This document shows, in pieces, positions 1-8,678 of a DNA stretch of 64,000 bases. Below the pieces are notes generated by a model. That model did not search any database, was not told the DNA's origin, and was given only the letters and a program-made list of their open reading frames with translations. The first letter of the stretch is position 1, and each line of letters opens with the position of its first letter. The position numbers were made by a program, and so were the translations under genes. Source of the DNA: Halanaerobium saccharolyticum (lineage in GTDB: Bacteria; Bacillota; Halanaerobiia; Halanaerobiales; Halanaerobiaceae); NCBI RefSeq assembly GCF_004362045.1, contig NZ_SNWX01000003.1:62001-126000 (forward strand), in the 5' to 3' direction.

Positions 1-52
1 CAGTAAGATAATATATTGGTACCAAAGAAATAATTCACAATAAGCAACTTTT

Positions 53-134
53 TTGACTTCATTACTCCATTTAATGTATAATATAATATATAGATTAGGA
101 GTTGTAATCAACTCCATTGAGGCTTGAGAGGAGG
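53..134 (+). promoter_or_regulatory. Promoter, 5' UTR hairpin and RBS
   Basis: A sigma-A-like promoter is visible: TTGACT at 53-58, an 18-nt spacer and TATAAT at 77-82. The predicted transcript soon forms a perfect hairpin, GGAGTTG-TAAT-CAACTCC (98-115), followed by GGAGG at 130-134, eight bases before the ATG at 143. The 5' arm holds GGAG, so it could mimic or compete with the real ribosome binding site; that role is inference. Confidence 0.6.
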
Positions 135-142
135 AGTTAAAA

Positions 143-880
143 ATGAAAGATAAGCAAAGAATTAAAGAAGTACTGGAGAATACCGAGATATTGCTTGAGC
201 CAGACGATTTAATTTCTACCGAACATGATACAACTCTTCACTATTATGTACTCAGCAAGCCATATTATCTGGATGAATTTCCGGAGGAAGGTCCAGAAAC
301 AAAGGTGAGAGAAGGAAAAATCACCTGGGAGAAACCAAAGCTTTTAACACCGGATTATATGATAAATATGAGCGGTTTTAGTGGTGAAGCAAAGGATGCC
401 ATGCAGATCATAGCTCAGGAAAATCCCGATCTTGCTGGATTGCTTTATAAGATGAATTATAAAAAACAATCGATTAGTACATTTACTATTGCTAGAGAAA
501 TTGAAGCTGCCGAAGCAGAAATAAGAGAAGATATAGATGAAGATGACAGTAGTTTAACTGTAATTATCAAGGGAGTAGATGAGCTCTGGGATGTTTCGCT
601 GATGAAGTTTATTCAGACTCTAATGCTCAAAAGTGCCTATAAATCTCAGCTTCCTGATTATGAGGAAAAAGGATTTTTGAGCACAGATGATAAGGGCTAC
701 TCTGTAGTTACCAGAAATCTCGAAGGACTGCCAATCGCAGCCAGTGAAGAGATCGAAAAAATGTTTGAGATGGTTAAAAATGGTGATGAGGATCCTTCAA
801 AATTGAAAAGGGAACTTGATCGCTGGGGAGTTTTTAATGCATATCAGGATAGATTTTTTGATCTGTTTAGGGAGGACTGA
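143..880 (+). CDS. Hypothetical acidic protein, first of a gene pair
   Basis: I do not recognise this 245-residue protein. It is acidic, has no signal peptide or membrane segment, and is probably cytoplasmic. Runs of Glu/Asp occur around residues 120-140, and the C-terminal third is helical in character and ends in an aromatic segment (WGVFNAYQDRFFDLFRED). The ATG has GGAGG eight bases upstream and a promoter with a 5' UTR hairpin. The next gene starts two bases after this stop, so the two are surely cotranscribed and may form one complex. No catalytic motif is evident. Confidence 0.7.
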   Translation: MKDKQRIKEVLENTEILLEPDDLISTEHDTTLHYYVLSKPYYLDEFPEEGPETKVREGKITWEKPKLLTPDYMINMSGFSGEAKDAMQIIAQENPDLAGLLYKMNYKKQSISTFTIAREIEAAEAEIREDIDEDDSSLTVIIKGVDELWDVSLMKFIQTLMLKSAYKSQLPDYEEKGFLSTDDKGYSVVTRNLEGLPIAASEEIEKMFEMVKNGDEDPSKLKRELDRWGVFNAYQDRFFDLFRED

Positions 881-882
881 TA

Positions 883-1461
883 ATGATGAAAAGTGCTTAT
901 GAAATTGCAATGGAAAGAGCAGATGAAGTTTATGGTGCAGGAGATGAGGATGTCAATTCTTTAGAAATCAGAGAAGAGCTAAAAGAAATTATGGCTCCAT
1001 TTTTTAAAGAAGAAATGGATGCTGAAGGTTTATGGCACCAGCTGGAAGATAAAGAGCAAGAATATTTAAAAGAAGCCCAGCTGATGTTAATTGAGTCAAT
1101 TGGACTTCGTAATTCTTCTGAGCAGATAAAAAGGCGCAAAGAAGCTGTTGTTGCTGTTGAATCACTTAAAGAGGGGGGAAATACTACCTTTTTTGAAAAA
1201 CAGTTTACTCAGGCTCAGAGCCTGCAGCAGCAGTATCAAACTCAGAAGCAGCAGCTGGATGAGCAGGTAAAACAGCATCTGGAGCAGGCTCAGGGCCAGG
1301 GCCAGAATCCTCTGGCTGCTCAAGCTGGGAATGAGCAGGGCCAGAATGGAATGAATGCTCAGATGAGACAGCAGCTGGCTCAAAAGGTATCAGAATTTCA
1401 GGAAAGTTTTAATAAACGTTTCAATAAACTAATAGAAAAAATGAAAGCAGAAATAGAGTAA
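883..1461 (+). CDS. Hypothetical glutamine-rich coiled-coil protein
   Basis: This 192-residue protein is not recognised. Residues 1-95 are mixed acidic/basic and helical; residues about 105-170 are very rich in Gln with Gly, Ala and Asn; the C-terminus (about 168-192) is a charged amphipathic helix. The composition suggests an elongated or coiled-coil scaffold, which is inference only. Two in-frame ATG codons (883 and 886) follow GGAGG at the end of the previous gene, so the start could be three bases later. It is translationally coupled to the upstream gene and followed by a terminator. Confidence 0.7.
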   Translation: MMKSAYEIAMERADEVYGAGDEDVNSLEIREELKEIMAPFFKEEMDAEGLWHQLEDKEQEYLKEAQLMLIESIGLRNSSEQIKRRKEAVVAVESLKEGGNTTFFEKQFTQAQSLQQQYQTQKQQLDEQVKQHLEQAQGQGQNPLAAQAGNEQGQNGMNAQMRQQLAQKVSEFQESFNKRFNKLIEKMKAEIE

Positions 1462-1547
1462 AGTAATTAAAGCTTTTTTTAATTATTATTACTTAGATAG
1501 AATTAGTAATATAAAATCTAGCATAAATAAAATCACTAAAGATAATT

Positions 1548-1587
1548 AAACCCTGCTCTGACTTGATAATAAGTCCGGCAGGGTTTT
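1548..1587 (+). terminator. Rho-independent terminator after the first gene pair
   Basis: AAACCCTGC with TCTGACT pairs with AGTCCG and GCAGGGTTTT around a short AT loop. The stem is symmetrical, so it could work on both strands. The 315-base gap 1462-1776 otherwise holds only AT-rich sequence and the palindrome at 1682-1756. Confidence 0.85.
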
Positions 1588-1681
1588 AATTTATTTTAAA
1601 TATTAAAAGATATACTTAATTATCTGCTAATAAACAGGAGAACTTTAATTAAGCTAGAATATTATATTAAGAAGATATTTA

Positions 1682-1756
1682 GGTACCGGGTACTTGTAAA
1701 TTTTTGCCATATTGAGCTGAATATATTTTGGTAAAAATTTACAAGTACCCGGTACC
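1682..1756. repeat. GGTACC-type intergenic palindrome, copy A
   Basis: A 27-base inverted repeat (1682-1708 against 1730-1756) has one G/T mismatch and a 21-nt loop. The tips read GGTACCGGGTACTTG and its complement. It ends 20 bases before the ATG of the HAD gene. Four other elements with the same GGTACC(G/A)GGTAC tip lie in this window at 46892, 52356, 55370 and 60939. Confidence 0.85.
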
Positions 1757-1776
1757 ATCAAGATGGAGGCAAGATA

Positions 1777-2379
1777 ATGATTAGGAATATAATATTTGAT
1801 CTCGGTAATGTACTGCTCAATTTTGAACCTGAGAGTTATTTAAATAAATTGGGCTACAATGGGGAAATAGAAGCCCAATTAAGGGCAGAAATTTTTGAGA
1901 CAGAAGAATGGCTGCTGCTTGATCGGGGAACTATCACTCAGGAGCAGGCAGTTAAAAAATGGCAGCAGCGCAATCCTGAATTAAAAGACGAAATTGCAGC
2001 TGTGATGGCAGAGTGGGAAAAAATGCTTACTTTAAAGGAAGATAGCTTAGAAATTTTAAAAAAATTAGCTGACAGAGATTTTAATTTATATATTTTATCT
2101 AATTTTCATCAGAAAGCATTTGAATATGTCAGCAGCAAATATGAGTTTTTCAATTATTTTGATGGTCAGGTAATTTCAGCAGATATTGGGATGATTAAAC
2201 CTGAGCTTGAAATCTATGAACATCTTTTAGATAAATTTAATTTAAAAGCAGAAGAAACACTCTTTATTGATGATTCTAAAGCAAACATTAAAGCAGCCCT
2301 TAAAAAGGGGATCAGAGTCATTCATTTTAAAGATGCAGCTAGTTTAGAAGAAGAGTTAAAATTATACCTCAGGGAGTGA
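1777..2379 (+). CDS. HAD-superfamily (subfamily IA) phosphatase, YihX-like
   Basis: A 200-residue cytosolic phosphatase of the haloacid dehalogenase fold. The N-terminal motif FDLGNV gives the nucleophile Asp8; the usual second Asp is Gly, as in Escherichia coli YihX, an alpha-D-glucose-1-phosphatase. A Ser/Asn motif (LSNFH), a Lys motif (GMIKPE) and the FIDDSKAN acidic motif follow in the correct order, and the cap between motifs I and II is of the helical type. A glucose 1-phosphate substrate would fit the storage-sugar block downstream, but the substrate cannot be read from the sequence. RBS TGGAGG precedes the ATG. The DUF47 gene begins six bases after the stop. Confidence 0.85.
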   Translation: MIRNIIFDLGNVLLNFEPESYLNKLGYNGEIEAQLRAEIFETEEWLLLDRGTITQEQAVKKWQQRNPELKDEIAAVMAEWEKMLTLKEDSLEILKKLADRDFNLYILSNFHQKAFEYVSSKYEFFNYFDGQVISADIGMIKPELEIYEHLLDKFNLKAEETLFIDDSKANIKAALKKGIRVIHFKDAASLEEELKLYLRE

Positions 2380-2384
2380 CAAAA

Positions 2385-3041
2385 ATGCCTCATATTTTAT
2401 TTGGCCGTTCCAGAGAGCTGGAAATTGAAATCACTGAATATTTAGACCTGGTTAATCAGGGGGCTTTAACTTTTAAAAGAGATTTAAAAAGATATATCAA
2501 AAAAGATTTTGAGATTTTTGAAGAAGCACTGACAGATATTAAAGAAATTGAAAATGATGCTGATGAACATCAAAAAGATATTAAGTACAAGCTTTATAAG
2601 TATATGCTGATTCCTGACTCCAGAGCTGATGTCTTAAATATTATTGAAGAAATTGATACTATTACTGATCTGGCAAAGGAAGTGATTTATGAAATTTCTA
2701 TAGAGAAACCGATAATTCCTGCTAAACTGGAAAGTGATTTTTTAGAGCTGGTGGAAAACAGTGCGGAAGCAGTTGATATGCTGGTCAAAGCAGTTAGATC
2801 TTTCTTTGAAGAAATTGCCCAGGTTAATGATTATGTAAATAAAGTTCATTTTTTTGAACATGAGGCAGACAAAAATGAGGAGAGATTGAAGAGAAGAATT
2901 TTTTCGGAGGAATGCCAGGAAGTTGAGATAGCTTATAAGCTGCAGTTAAGATATTTTATTGAAGAAATCGCCGCCTTATCTGATCAGGCCGAAATGATAA
3001 GTGAAGAAGTATTAGTGGCAGCTGTCAAAAGGAAAATCTAA
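2385..3041 (+). CDS. DUF47/PhoU-like partner of the PiT phosphate transporter
   Basis: An all-helical protein of the DUF47 (TIGR00153) family, which normally sits beside PiT-type phosphate transporters and is thought to modulate them. The sequence shows repeated amphipathic helices with PhoU-like acidic patches (KEIENDADEHQKDI near residue 60; FFEHEADKNEERLKRRIF near 160). I place the start at the ATG at 2385 because AGGGAG lies eight bases before it; the in-frame GTG at 2376 would overlap that RBS. The length is then 218 residues. The PiT gene follows after 23 bases, so the two form an operon. Confidence 0.88.
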   Translation: MPHILFGRSRELEIEITEYLDLVNQGALTFKRDLKRYIKKDFEIFEEALTDIKEIENDADEHQKDIKYKLYKYMLIPDSRADVLNIIEEIDTITDLAKEVIYEISIEKPIIPAKLESDFLELVENSAEAVDMLVKAVRSFFEEIAQVNDYVNKVHFFEHEADKNEERLKRRIFSEECQEVEIAYKLQLRYFIEEIAALSDQAEMISEEVLVAAVKRKI

Positions 3042-3064
3042 ATCAGTAAATGGTGGTGTAAAAA

Positions 3065-4108
3065 ATGATTGAAGTTATTATTTACCTATCCAGCGGTCTC
3101 TTTTTAGGCTGGTCCCTGGGAGCCAATGATGCAGCCAATATTTTTGGAACAGCAGTTGGCAGTAAAATGGTTAAATTTTCAACTGCAGCTTTAATTATGA
3201 CGATTTTTGTGATTCTAGGTTCAGTAGTTAGTGGAGCTGGAGCTTCTCATACTCTGGGAGCTTTAGGCCAGGTGGGAACACTACCTGCAGCCTTTGTTGT
3301 GGCCTTTGCAGCAGCAGTTGCAGTTTACTGGATGACTAAATTAGGTCTGCCAGTTTCAACCTCTCATTCAATTGTTGGGGGAATTATCGGCTGGAATCTT
3401 TATTCAGGTCTGGCTACAGATTTAGGAGTATTACGAGAAATTGTAGGTGCCTGGATATTTTCACCTGTTTTATCAGCTTTTTTTGCAGTAGTTTTATATT
3501 TCATCTTTAAAAAGTGGTTAAATAATGCAAAAATACATCTGCTGCATCTTGATTTTTATACAAGGTGGGGATTATTAATTGTAGGCGCTTTTGGAGCTTA
3601 TTCTCTGGGAGCCAATAACATAGCCAATGTGATGGGAGTTTTTATCGGAATTATGGAGATCCCTGCTTATAATATTGGTTTTCTAACATTTAGTGGTGCC
3701 CAGCAGCTGTTTTTACTTGGTGGTATTGCAATATCTGTAGGAGTTGTGAGCTATTCTAAAAAGGTGATGCTTACTGTCGGTACCAATATAATGGATATTT
3801 CTCCTATTGGTGCTTTTATAGTTGTGCTTGCCAGTTCTACCACTCTCTTTATTTTTGCTTCTGCTGCCCTGAAAAACTTTTTGATAATGCTGGGTTTGCC
3901 TTCTTTACCACTGGTTCCGGTTTCGAGTTCACAGGCGGTGGTCGGTGCTGTTCTGGGTCTGGGAATTGCTAAAGGAGGAAGAAATATTAATTTTAAACTG
4001 CTCGGTAAAATTGGAGTTGGCTGGATATTAACCCCAATTACAGCGGCAGTTATTTCCTTTATTTTATTATTTTTTATGCAGAATGTTTTTATCAGATCAG
4101 TGGTTTAA
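3065..4108 (+). CDS. pit: PiT-family inorganic phosphate transporter
   Basis: A 347-residue membrane protein with about ten transmembrane helices. The family's duplicated signature is present in both halves: GANDAANIFGTAVGS near residue 20 and GANNIANVMGV near residue 180, with the paired PVSTSHS and PVSSSQA segments. PiT carriers import metal-phosphate complexes with protons or sodium; in a halophile sodium coupling is plausible but not shown. It is cotranscribed with the DUF47 protein. There is no obvious PhoB box. Confidence 0.92.
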   Translation: MIEVIIYLSSGLFLGWSLGANDAANIFGTAVGSKMVKFSTAALIMTIFVILGSVVSGAGASHTLGALGQVGTLPAAFVVAFAAAVAVYWMTKLGLPVSTSHSIVGGIIGWNLYSGLATDLGVLREIVGAWIFSPVLSAFFAVVLYFIFKKWLNNAKIHLLHLDFYTRWGLLIVGAFGAYSLGANNIANVMGVFIGIMEIPAYNIGFLTFSGAQQLFLLGGIAISVGVVSYSKKVMLTVGTNIMDISPIGAFIVVLASSTTLFIFASAALKNFLIMLGLPSLPLVPVSSSQAVVGAVLGLGIAKGGRNINFKLLGKIGVGWILTPITAAVISFILLFFMQNVFIRSVV

Positions 4109-4200
4109 AAATCATAGAAATAGAATGCTGATTTTAATATTAACTTAAATTTAATAATTAAAGTCTGAACAAGAAAATCAGGATTTAAAGAGGTGGTTAA

Positions 4201-5544
4201 ATGTTTGAAGGAATTCAAATTGAAAATTATATAGCTATTTTAATAGACAAAATTGAAAATAGTTTTTTAGTCTGGTCTAATTTATTTGAACTGCTGCTTT
4301 TTTTATTTTTATTAGTAGCTACTTATTTTTTAACTAAATTATTATATAAACATGTTGATCAACTGCTTGATAAAATTGAGGCCTTAAATGAGAGAAAAAG
4401 GTTTAGAATAATTGATCAATTGTTATATCCTTTAATTTTAATGATTCTGGTTGGTATTTATTATGTTATTGCTGCTTCTTTTAATCTGCCAAGTGTAATT
4501 ATCAGTATTGCTGGTAATTTAGTATCGGCCTGGCTGATAGTTAAGGCTCTAACCCTATTTTTTCCACGCAATAGGATGTTTCGTTTTCTTTCCGCTTTTA
4601 TCTGGATAATTGCAGCCTTAAGGATACTTAATATTTATCAGGAGACACTTAATTTGTTAGATAGTTTAGCTTTTAACAGCGGCAACCTGAGAATTTCGTT
4701 ATTATTAATTATAAAGACAGTAATGATCTTTAGCATTTTATTCTGGCTGGCTGGAAAATTAAGTCGGTTGGTGACAAAGAGAATTGATAGTAGTGATGAT
4801 TTGACACCTTCTATAAAAGTTTTACTAAATAAGATAGCTAAATTTTTAATTTTTACTTCTGCAATCTTATTTACTTTAAGTGGAGTTGGTGTTGATTTAA
4901 GCGCCTTTGCGTTTCTCGGTGGTGCTATTGGTGTTGGGTTAGGTTTTGGACTGCAGAAAATCGTCTCTAATTTTATCAGTGGAATTATTATTCTGGCAGA
5001 TAAATCAATTAAACCTGGTGATGTGGTAGAAATAGGAGATGTCTATGGCTGGGTTCGAAAACTGGATACTCGTTTTGTTTCGGTAGTAACTCGTTCCGGT
5101 AAAGAATTCTTAATTCCGAATGAAGACTTTATAACAAAACAAGTAATTAACTGGTCCTATAGTGATGAACTGGTCCGAGTTGAGGCAAAAGTAGGAGTTT
5201 CTTATAGTAGTGATTTAAGATTGGTGCAGGAACTAATGATGCAGTCTATTACAGAAAAGGAAAGAATTTTAACAGATCCGGCCCCAAATGTGCTTTTGAT
5301 TGAGTTTGGCGACAGCTCTGTTAATTTTGAGCTCCGTTTCTGGATCAGTGATCCCCGAAATGGGATTCAGAATGTCCGCAGTCAGGTACTGCTTTCTATC
5401 TGGGATAGTTTTAAAGAAAATAATGTTGAAATTCCATTTCCACAGCGAGATTATCACTTAAAATCTCTGCCTGATGATTTAAGTAATTTTTTAAATCAAA
5501 ATAAAGAACTTAACTCAGAAGATAAAGAAAGGAATAATAATTAG
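4201..5544 (+). CDS. MscS-family mechanosensitive ion channel
   Basis: A 447-residue inner-membrane channel expected to open on hypo-osmotic shock, a useful safety valve for a halophile. Several N-terminal transmembrane helices precede the Gly/Ala-rich MscS pore helix (GGAIGVGLGFGLQKIVSNF, about residues 238-256), then the beta domain (KPGDVVEIGDVYGWV) and the cytoplasmic alpha/beta vestibule ending in IPFPQRDYHL, a typical family ending. The C-terminal tail is short and hydrophilic. AAGAGGTGG precedes the ATG. The 92-base gap upstream holds no clear promoter. Confidence 0.92.
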   Translation: MFEGIQIENYIAILIDKIENSFLVWSNLFELLLFLFLLVATYFLTKLLYKHVDQLLDKIEALNERKRFRIIDQLLYPLILMILVGIYYVIAASFNLPSVIISIAGNLVSAWLIVKALTLFFPRNRMFRFLSAFIWIIAALRILNIYQETLNLLDSLAFNSGNLRISLLLIIKTVMIFSILFWLAGKLSRLVTKRIDSSDDLTPSIKVLLNKIAKFLIFTSAILFTLSGVGVDLSAFAFLGGAIGVGLGFGLQKIVSNFISGIIILADKSIKPGDVVEIGDVYGWVRKLDTRFVSVVTRSGKEFLIPNEDFITKQVINWSYSDELVRVEAKVGVSYSSDLRLVQELMMQSITEKERILTDPAPNVLLIEFGDSSVNFELRFWISDPRNGIQNVRSQVLLSIWDSFKENNVEIPFPQRDYHLKSLPDDLSNFLNQNKELNSEDKERNNN

Positions 5545-5609
5545 GTTTTGTTAAAATAATTATAGAGAAGTCTTTAAATAAGCACAAAAAAATTTAAGGA
5601 GGCTAATTT

Positions 5610-6158
5610 ATGGCTAAGATATTAATTCCCTTAGCACCTGGTTTTGAAGAAATTGAAGCGGTCACAAATATTGATGTTCTTCGTCGAGCCGGACTTGATG
5701 TACTGACGGCTGGAATTGGAAGTAATAAAATTGAAGGAGATCATGGAATAAAGGTTGAAACAGATACTGAGATTTCAAAAGTAGAAGCTGCTGATTTACT
5801 GGCTGTAGTTTTGCCTGGTGGAATGCCGGGAGCAGCTAATTTACGGGACAGTGATCAACTGCTTAAGATTATTAAAGAAGTTTATGAGGAAGACAAACTC
5901 TGTGCAGCAGTCTGTGCAGGTCCGATAGTTCTGGAAGCTGCCGGGATCTTAAAAGGAAAAAATGCAACCAGTTATCCTGGTTTTGATGAAGAAATGCCTT
6001 CCTGTAATTATCGGGAAGAACGAGTTGTAATTGATGGTAATATAATAACCAGTAGAGGACCAGGGGTTGCCATGGAATTTGCTTTAACAATTGTTGAATA
6101 TTTACTTGATGCTGAGAAAAGATCTGATCTGGAAGAAGCAATGCTGGTTAAAAAATAA
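5610..6158 (+). CDS. DJ-1/PfpI-family protein
   Basis: A 182-residue DJ-1/YajL-type protein. The nucleophilic cysteine is Cys102 in VCAGP and the conserved acidic partner lies in GFEEIE (residues 11-16). The motifs PGGMPGA and SRGPGVAMEFAL are typical of the DJ-1 clade rather than the PfpI protease clade. Members act as oxidative-stress chaperones, glyoxalase III or deglycases; which applies here cannot be told. GGAGG precedes the ATG, and a strong terminator follows. Confidence 0.9.
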   Translation: MAKILIPLAPGFEEIEAVTNIDVLRRAGLDVLTAGIGSNKIEGDHGIKVETDTEISKVEAADLLAVVLPGGMPGAANLRDSDQLLKIIKEVYEEDKLCAAVCAGPIVLEAAGILKGKNATSYPGFDEEMPSCNYREERVVIDGNIITSRGPGVAMEFALTIVEYLLDAEKRSDLEEAMLVKK

Positions 6159-6168
6159 AAATTTTATG

Positions 6169-6206
6169 AAGCCACACTCAATTAAAATAAATTGGGGGTG
6201 GCTTTT
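6169..6206. terminator. Bidirectional terminator between convergent genes
   Basis: AAGCCAC...AATT pairs with AATT...GTGGCTTTT. T or A tracts on both sides let it end both the DJ-1 gene and the converging regulator, whose stop codon it touches. Confidence 0.85.
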
Positions 6207-7008
6207 AATCATTAATTAATGAAAAAATATTATTTTTAAAAACTTCAATACAGATTTCAACAATTTCTGGATCATATTTTATATTTTTATTTTTAGCTAA
6301 AATTCTTAGAGCTTCTTTTTTACTGTATGCTTTTCGATATGGTCTTTCAGAAAGCATTGCAATAATTGAATCAGCAGCTGTAATAATTTTAGCCTCTTTT
6401 AATATCATTTTTCCTTTTAATCCCTCTGGATAACCTGAGCCATCAACTTTTTCGTGATGCTGCAAAATAATATTTTTTATTTTTGGATCAAATTTAACAT
6501 CTTTTAAAAGATCATAACTGAGTTTAGGATGTGTTTCAATTAATTTAAATTCTGCCTCTGTTAATTTTCTATTTTTATTAATAATTTCTGAAGGTAAATA
6601 TATTTCACCAATATCATGCAGCAAAGCAGCAATGTTTAATAATTCTAAATTCTTAGAGGATAAAGACAAAAATTTTCCAATTTCAAGGGCAAGAGCTGCT
6701 ACATTCTGTGAAAAAAAATTTTTATAGAAAATCTTTGTGGAATGCATTTTACTCAAAGCATAAATTAAGGATTCATTTAATTTATTATTTTTTTTTCTTG
6801 TTTCAACATTTTTTAACCCCATTAAATAATCCAGTGAGACTTCAAAAAAATTAGCAACTTCAATTAAGAAGTTATTGGAGGGGATTCTAATACCTCTTTC
6901 ATATTGAGCAATAGTGGATCTGGAATAATTTAGTTTATCTGCCAATTTATCTTGAGTTAAATCCATATTTTTTCTTAATGTCCTCAAACGGTCTTTAAAA
7001 TTACTCAT
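6205..7008 (-). CDS. XRE-type HTH fused to an HD-GYP phosphodiesterase domain
   Basis: A 267-residue two-domain protein. Residues 6-62 form an XRE/Cro helix-turn-helix (LTQDKLADKLNYSRSTIAQYERG). Residues about 100-260 form an HD-GYP domain: H131-D132 (HDIGE), H160-P, H184-H185, D189-G-S-G-Y-P194 and a downstream AADS/RPYR segment. HD-GYP domains hydrolyse c-di-GMP or related dinucleotides with a two- or three-metal centre. The usual HDxGK Lys is Glu here, so activity or specificity may differ. The fusion suggests a regulator that senses or degrades a cyclic dinucleotide while bound to DNA, which is inference. It is divergent from the chemoreceptor gene. Confidence 0.85.
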   Translation of the reverse strand: MSNFKDRLRTLRKNMDLTQDKLADKLNYSRSTIAQYERGIRIPSNNFLIEVANFFEVSLDYLMGLKNVETRKKNNKLNESLIYALSKMHSTKIFYKNFFSQNVAALALEIGKFLSLSSKNLELLNIAALLHDIGEIYLPSEIINKNRKLTEAEFKLIETHPKLSYDLLKDVKFDPKIKNIILQHHEKVDGSGYPEGLKGKMILKEAKIITAADSIIAMLSERPYRKAYSKKEALRILAKNKNIKYDPEIVEICIEVFKNNIFSLIND

Positions 7009-7241
7009 TTATATACCTCATTTCAATTACACTTTTATCATTTTATTAAAAAAAGAAAATTAATTCAACACTTAAAATAAATCGAACAAAATTTGTAACA
7101 AATATCATTATATTTTATTTTAATAGTATAATATGTAATTATTGTAACATTTTTTTGTAATAAATTAATGATTTAAAATCCTAAATATAATATACTCTAA
7201 TTGTGTATATTAATTTAACTTAAAAAAGGGGTGCAAAAATA
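7009..7241. other. Divergent intergenic region
   Basis: A 233-base AT-rich gap between the XRE/HD-GYP gene and the chemoreceptor gene. A TATAAT lies near 7130 on the plus strand, and GGGGTG near 7228 is the RBS of the TTG-started gene. Repeated TTGTAACA-like words (near 7095, 7143 and 7157) could be binding sites for the divergent regulator, but no clear palindrome is visible. Confidence 0.4.
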
Positions 7242-8510
7242 TTGACGAAGAAAAAGACGTTTAAATTAGATAAATTATCATTAAAAAAACAGATCAAACT
7301 TTCATATTTTATAATGCTTACACTGGTGTTACTGATCAGTATTTATTCGATTTATAACATTTATAGGACTTCTCTGGATGCTGCTTCCTTGTCTGTGCCA
7401 ATAACAATTTCAATAATTGCAGTTATATTTTCTCTGTTAATTATTAAATTAATTAACAATCAAATAAATTATAGATTAGAAGAAATTAAAGAAGCTACTA
7501 AAAATAGTAAATCGGCTTTAGAAGATATTGCAGCAGCTTCTGAGGAAATAGCTGCCAGTAATGAAGATTTAGATGAAGAATTAACTAAAAGTATAAAGTC
7601 TGTAAAAAAAGTGAACAAAGCTAATAACCAGACTAGTTCAGAATTTAAAGATATATATAATAACTTAAGTGAAACAACAACAGCAGTAGAAGAAATAGCT
7701 AAAGCAAATGAGGAATTAACTGAAGTTATTGAAAACCTGGCAGAAAACTCTCTCGAAATCAGAAATGAAGCTAAGACCAGTAGAAAAGAGATGAAAGAAA
7801 CCAATCAGCTAATACATAAAGGTAATTTAATTTTAAAGAAAACATTAAAAGCAACTGAAAAACTTCAGGAAAAGATTGACGATATAGATTCTATTTCTGA
7901 TACTATTTTAGAAATTTCTGATCAGACAAATCTTTTAGCTTTAAATGCTGCAATTGAAGCAGCAAGAGCAGGAGAAGCAGGTAGAGGATTTTCAGTGGTG
8001 GCAGAAGAAATTAGAGAGTTAGCTGAAAAAAGCAATGGGGCAACTATTGAAGTTCAAAACATATTAGATGAAATAACTGTTAATGCTAATCAGGTTAAGA
8101 ATTTTTTAAGAGAAAATAAAGGGGCTAAAAATAAAGGGAAAACTGTAGAATTTATTTTTAATGAAATAACGGAAAATGCTGCCGAAGTATATCAATCAAT
8201 GGATTCAATGTATGAATTGTCAGAAAATCAGGCAGCTGAAACTGAAGAAGCAGGTGCTTCAATTCAGGAAGTATCAGCAAATTCAGAAGAAGTATCTGCT
8301 CAAAATGAAGAAGTTTTAAATAGTTTTGAAATTGCTTCAGATAAATTTGATATAAATATTAAAGAAAGTAATAGATTAGACAGAACGCTTGATGAGATTG
8401 AAGAGTTAAGTAAAGACTTTGCAGCTGGAGCAGAAGAACAGGCTGGAGGGACAGAAGAAGTTTTAGCTATGTTAGAAGATTTAGTAGAACAAACTAATTA
8501 TTTAGGTTAA
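7242..8510 (+). CDS. Methyl-accepting chemotaxis-like protein lacking a periplasmic sensor domain
   Basis: A 422-residue chemoreceptor. Two closely spaced transmembrane helices (about residues 20-40 and 48-68) leave only a handful of residues outside, so no Cache or four-helix sensor domain exists, and no clear HAMP domain follows. The rest is a long coiled coil with the conserved hairpin tip [20 protein letters not shown] (about residues 227-246), the CheA/CheW contact site. It must sense through the membrane, the cytoplasm or a partner protein. The start is TTG with GGGGTG upstream; no better ATG exists. The divergent neighbour is the XRE/HD-GYP protein, hinting at a shared signalling role. 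Confidence 0.85.
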   Translation: MTKKKTFKLDKLSLKKQIKLSYFIMLTLVLLISIYSIYNIYRTSLDAASLSVPITISIIAVIFSLLIIKLINNQINYRLEEIKEATKNSKSALEDIAAASEEIAASNEDLDEELTKSIKSVKKVNKANNQTSSEFKDIYNNLSETTTAVEEIAKANEELTEVIENLAENSLEIRNEAKTSRKEMKETNQLIHKGNLILKKTLKATEKLQEKIDDIDSISDTILEISDQTNLLALNAAIEAARAGEAGRGFSVVAEEIRELAEKSNGATIEVQNILDEITVNANQVKNFLRENKGAKNKGKTVEFIFNEITENAAEVYQSMDSMYELSENQAAETEEAGASIQEVSANSEEVSAQNEEVLNSFEIASDKFDINIKESNRLDRTLDEIEELSKDFAAGAEEQAGGTEEVLAMLEDLVEQTNYLG

Positions 8511-8526
8511 GAGTTATTCTGAAAAT

Positions 8527-8676
8527 AAAAAAAGAATTGGCACTTTAACCGGAACAGACTTGAATATAAATAATAAGCGATCGCAGTTTCCCTGTCTGAC
8601 TGAAAGAAGTTAGAAACTGCAGCTTATTATTTATCAATGAAAGTCGTCGTGTAGGTTATGGCCAATTCTTTTTATT
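8527..8676 (-). ncRNA. Structured intergenic element with conserved-loop hairpin, copy 3
   Basis: Between two convergent genes, AAAAAGAATTGGC (from 8528) pairs with GCCAATTCTTTTT (to about 8674), closing a region of about 150 nt and ending in a T tract on either strand. Inside, 8566-8578 pairs with 8622-8634 (13 bp), then 8583-8590 pairs with 8613-8620 (8 bp, GCAGTTTC/GAAACTGC), leaving a 22-nt loop. Read on the minus strand the loop contains AACTTCTTTCAGTCAGACA, nearly identical to the loops at 37255-37276 and 37379-37400. It lies in the 3' UTR of glgP and probably doubles as a bidirectional terminator. I match it to no known RNA family. Confidence 0.6.
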
Positions 8677-8678
8677 AT

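Noticed and set aside
1-52. End of another GGTACC palindrome at the window edge (TTGGTACCAA)
   Set aside because: Only a 10-base core is visible, with no second arm in the window.
2376-2384. GTG start for the DUF47 protein overlapping the HAD gene
   Set aside because: The GTG sits on the RBS AGGGAG; the ATG at 2385 has correct spacing.
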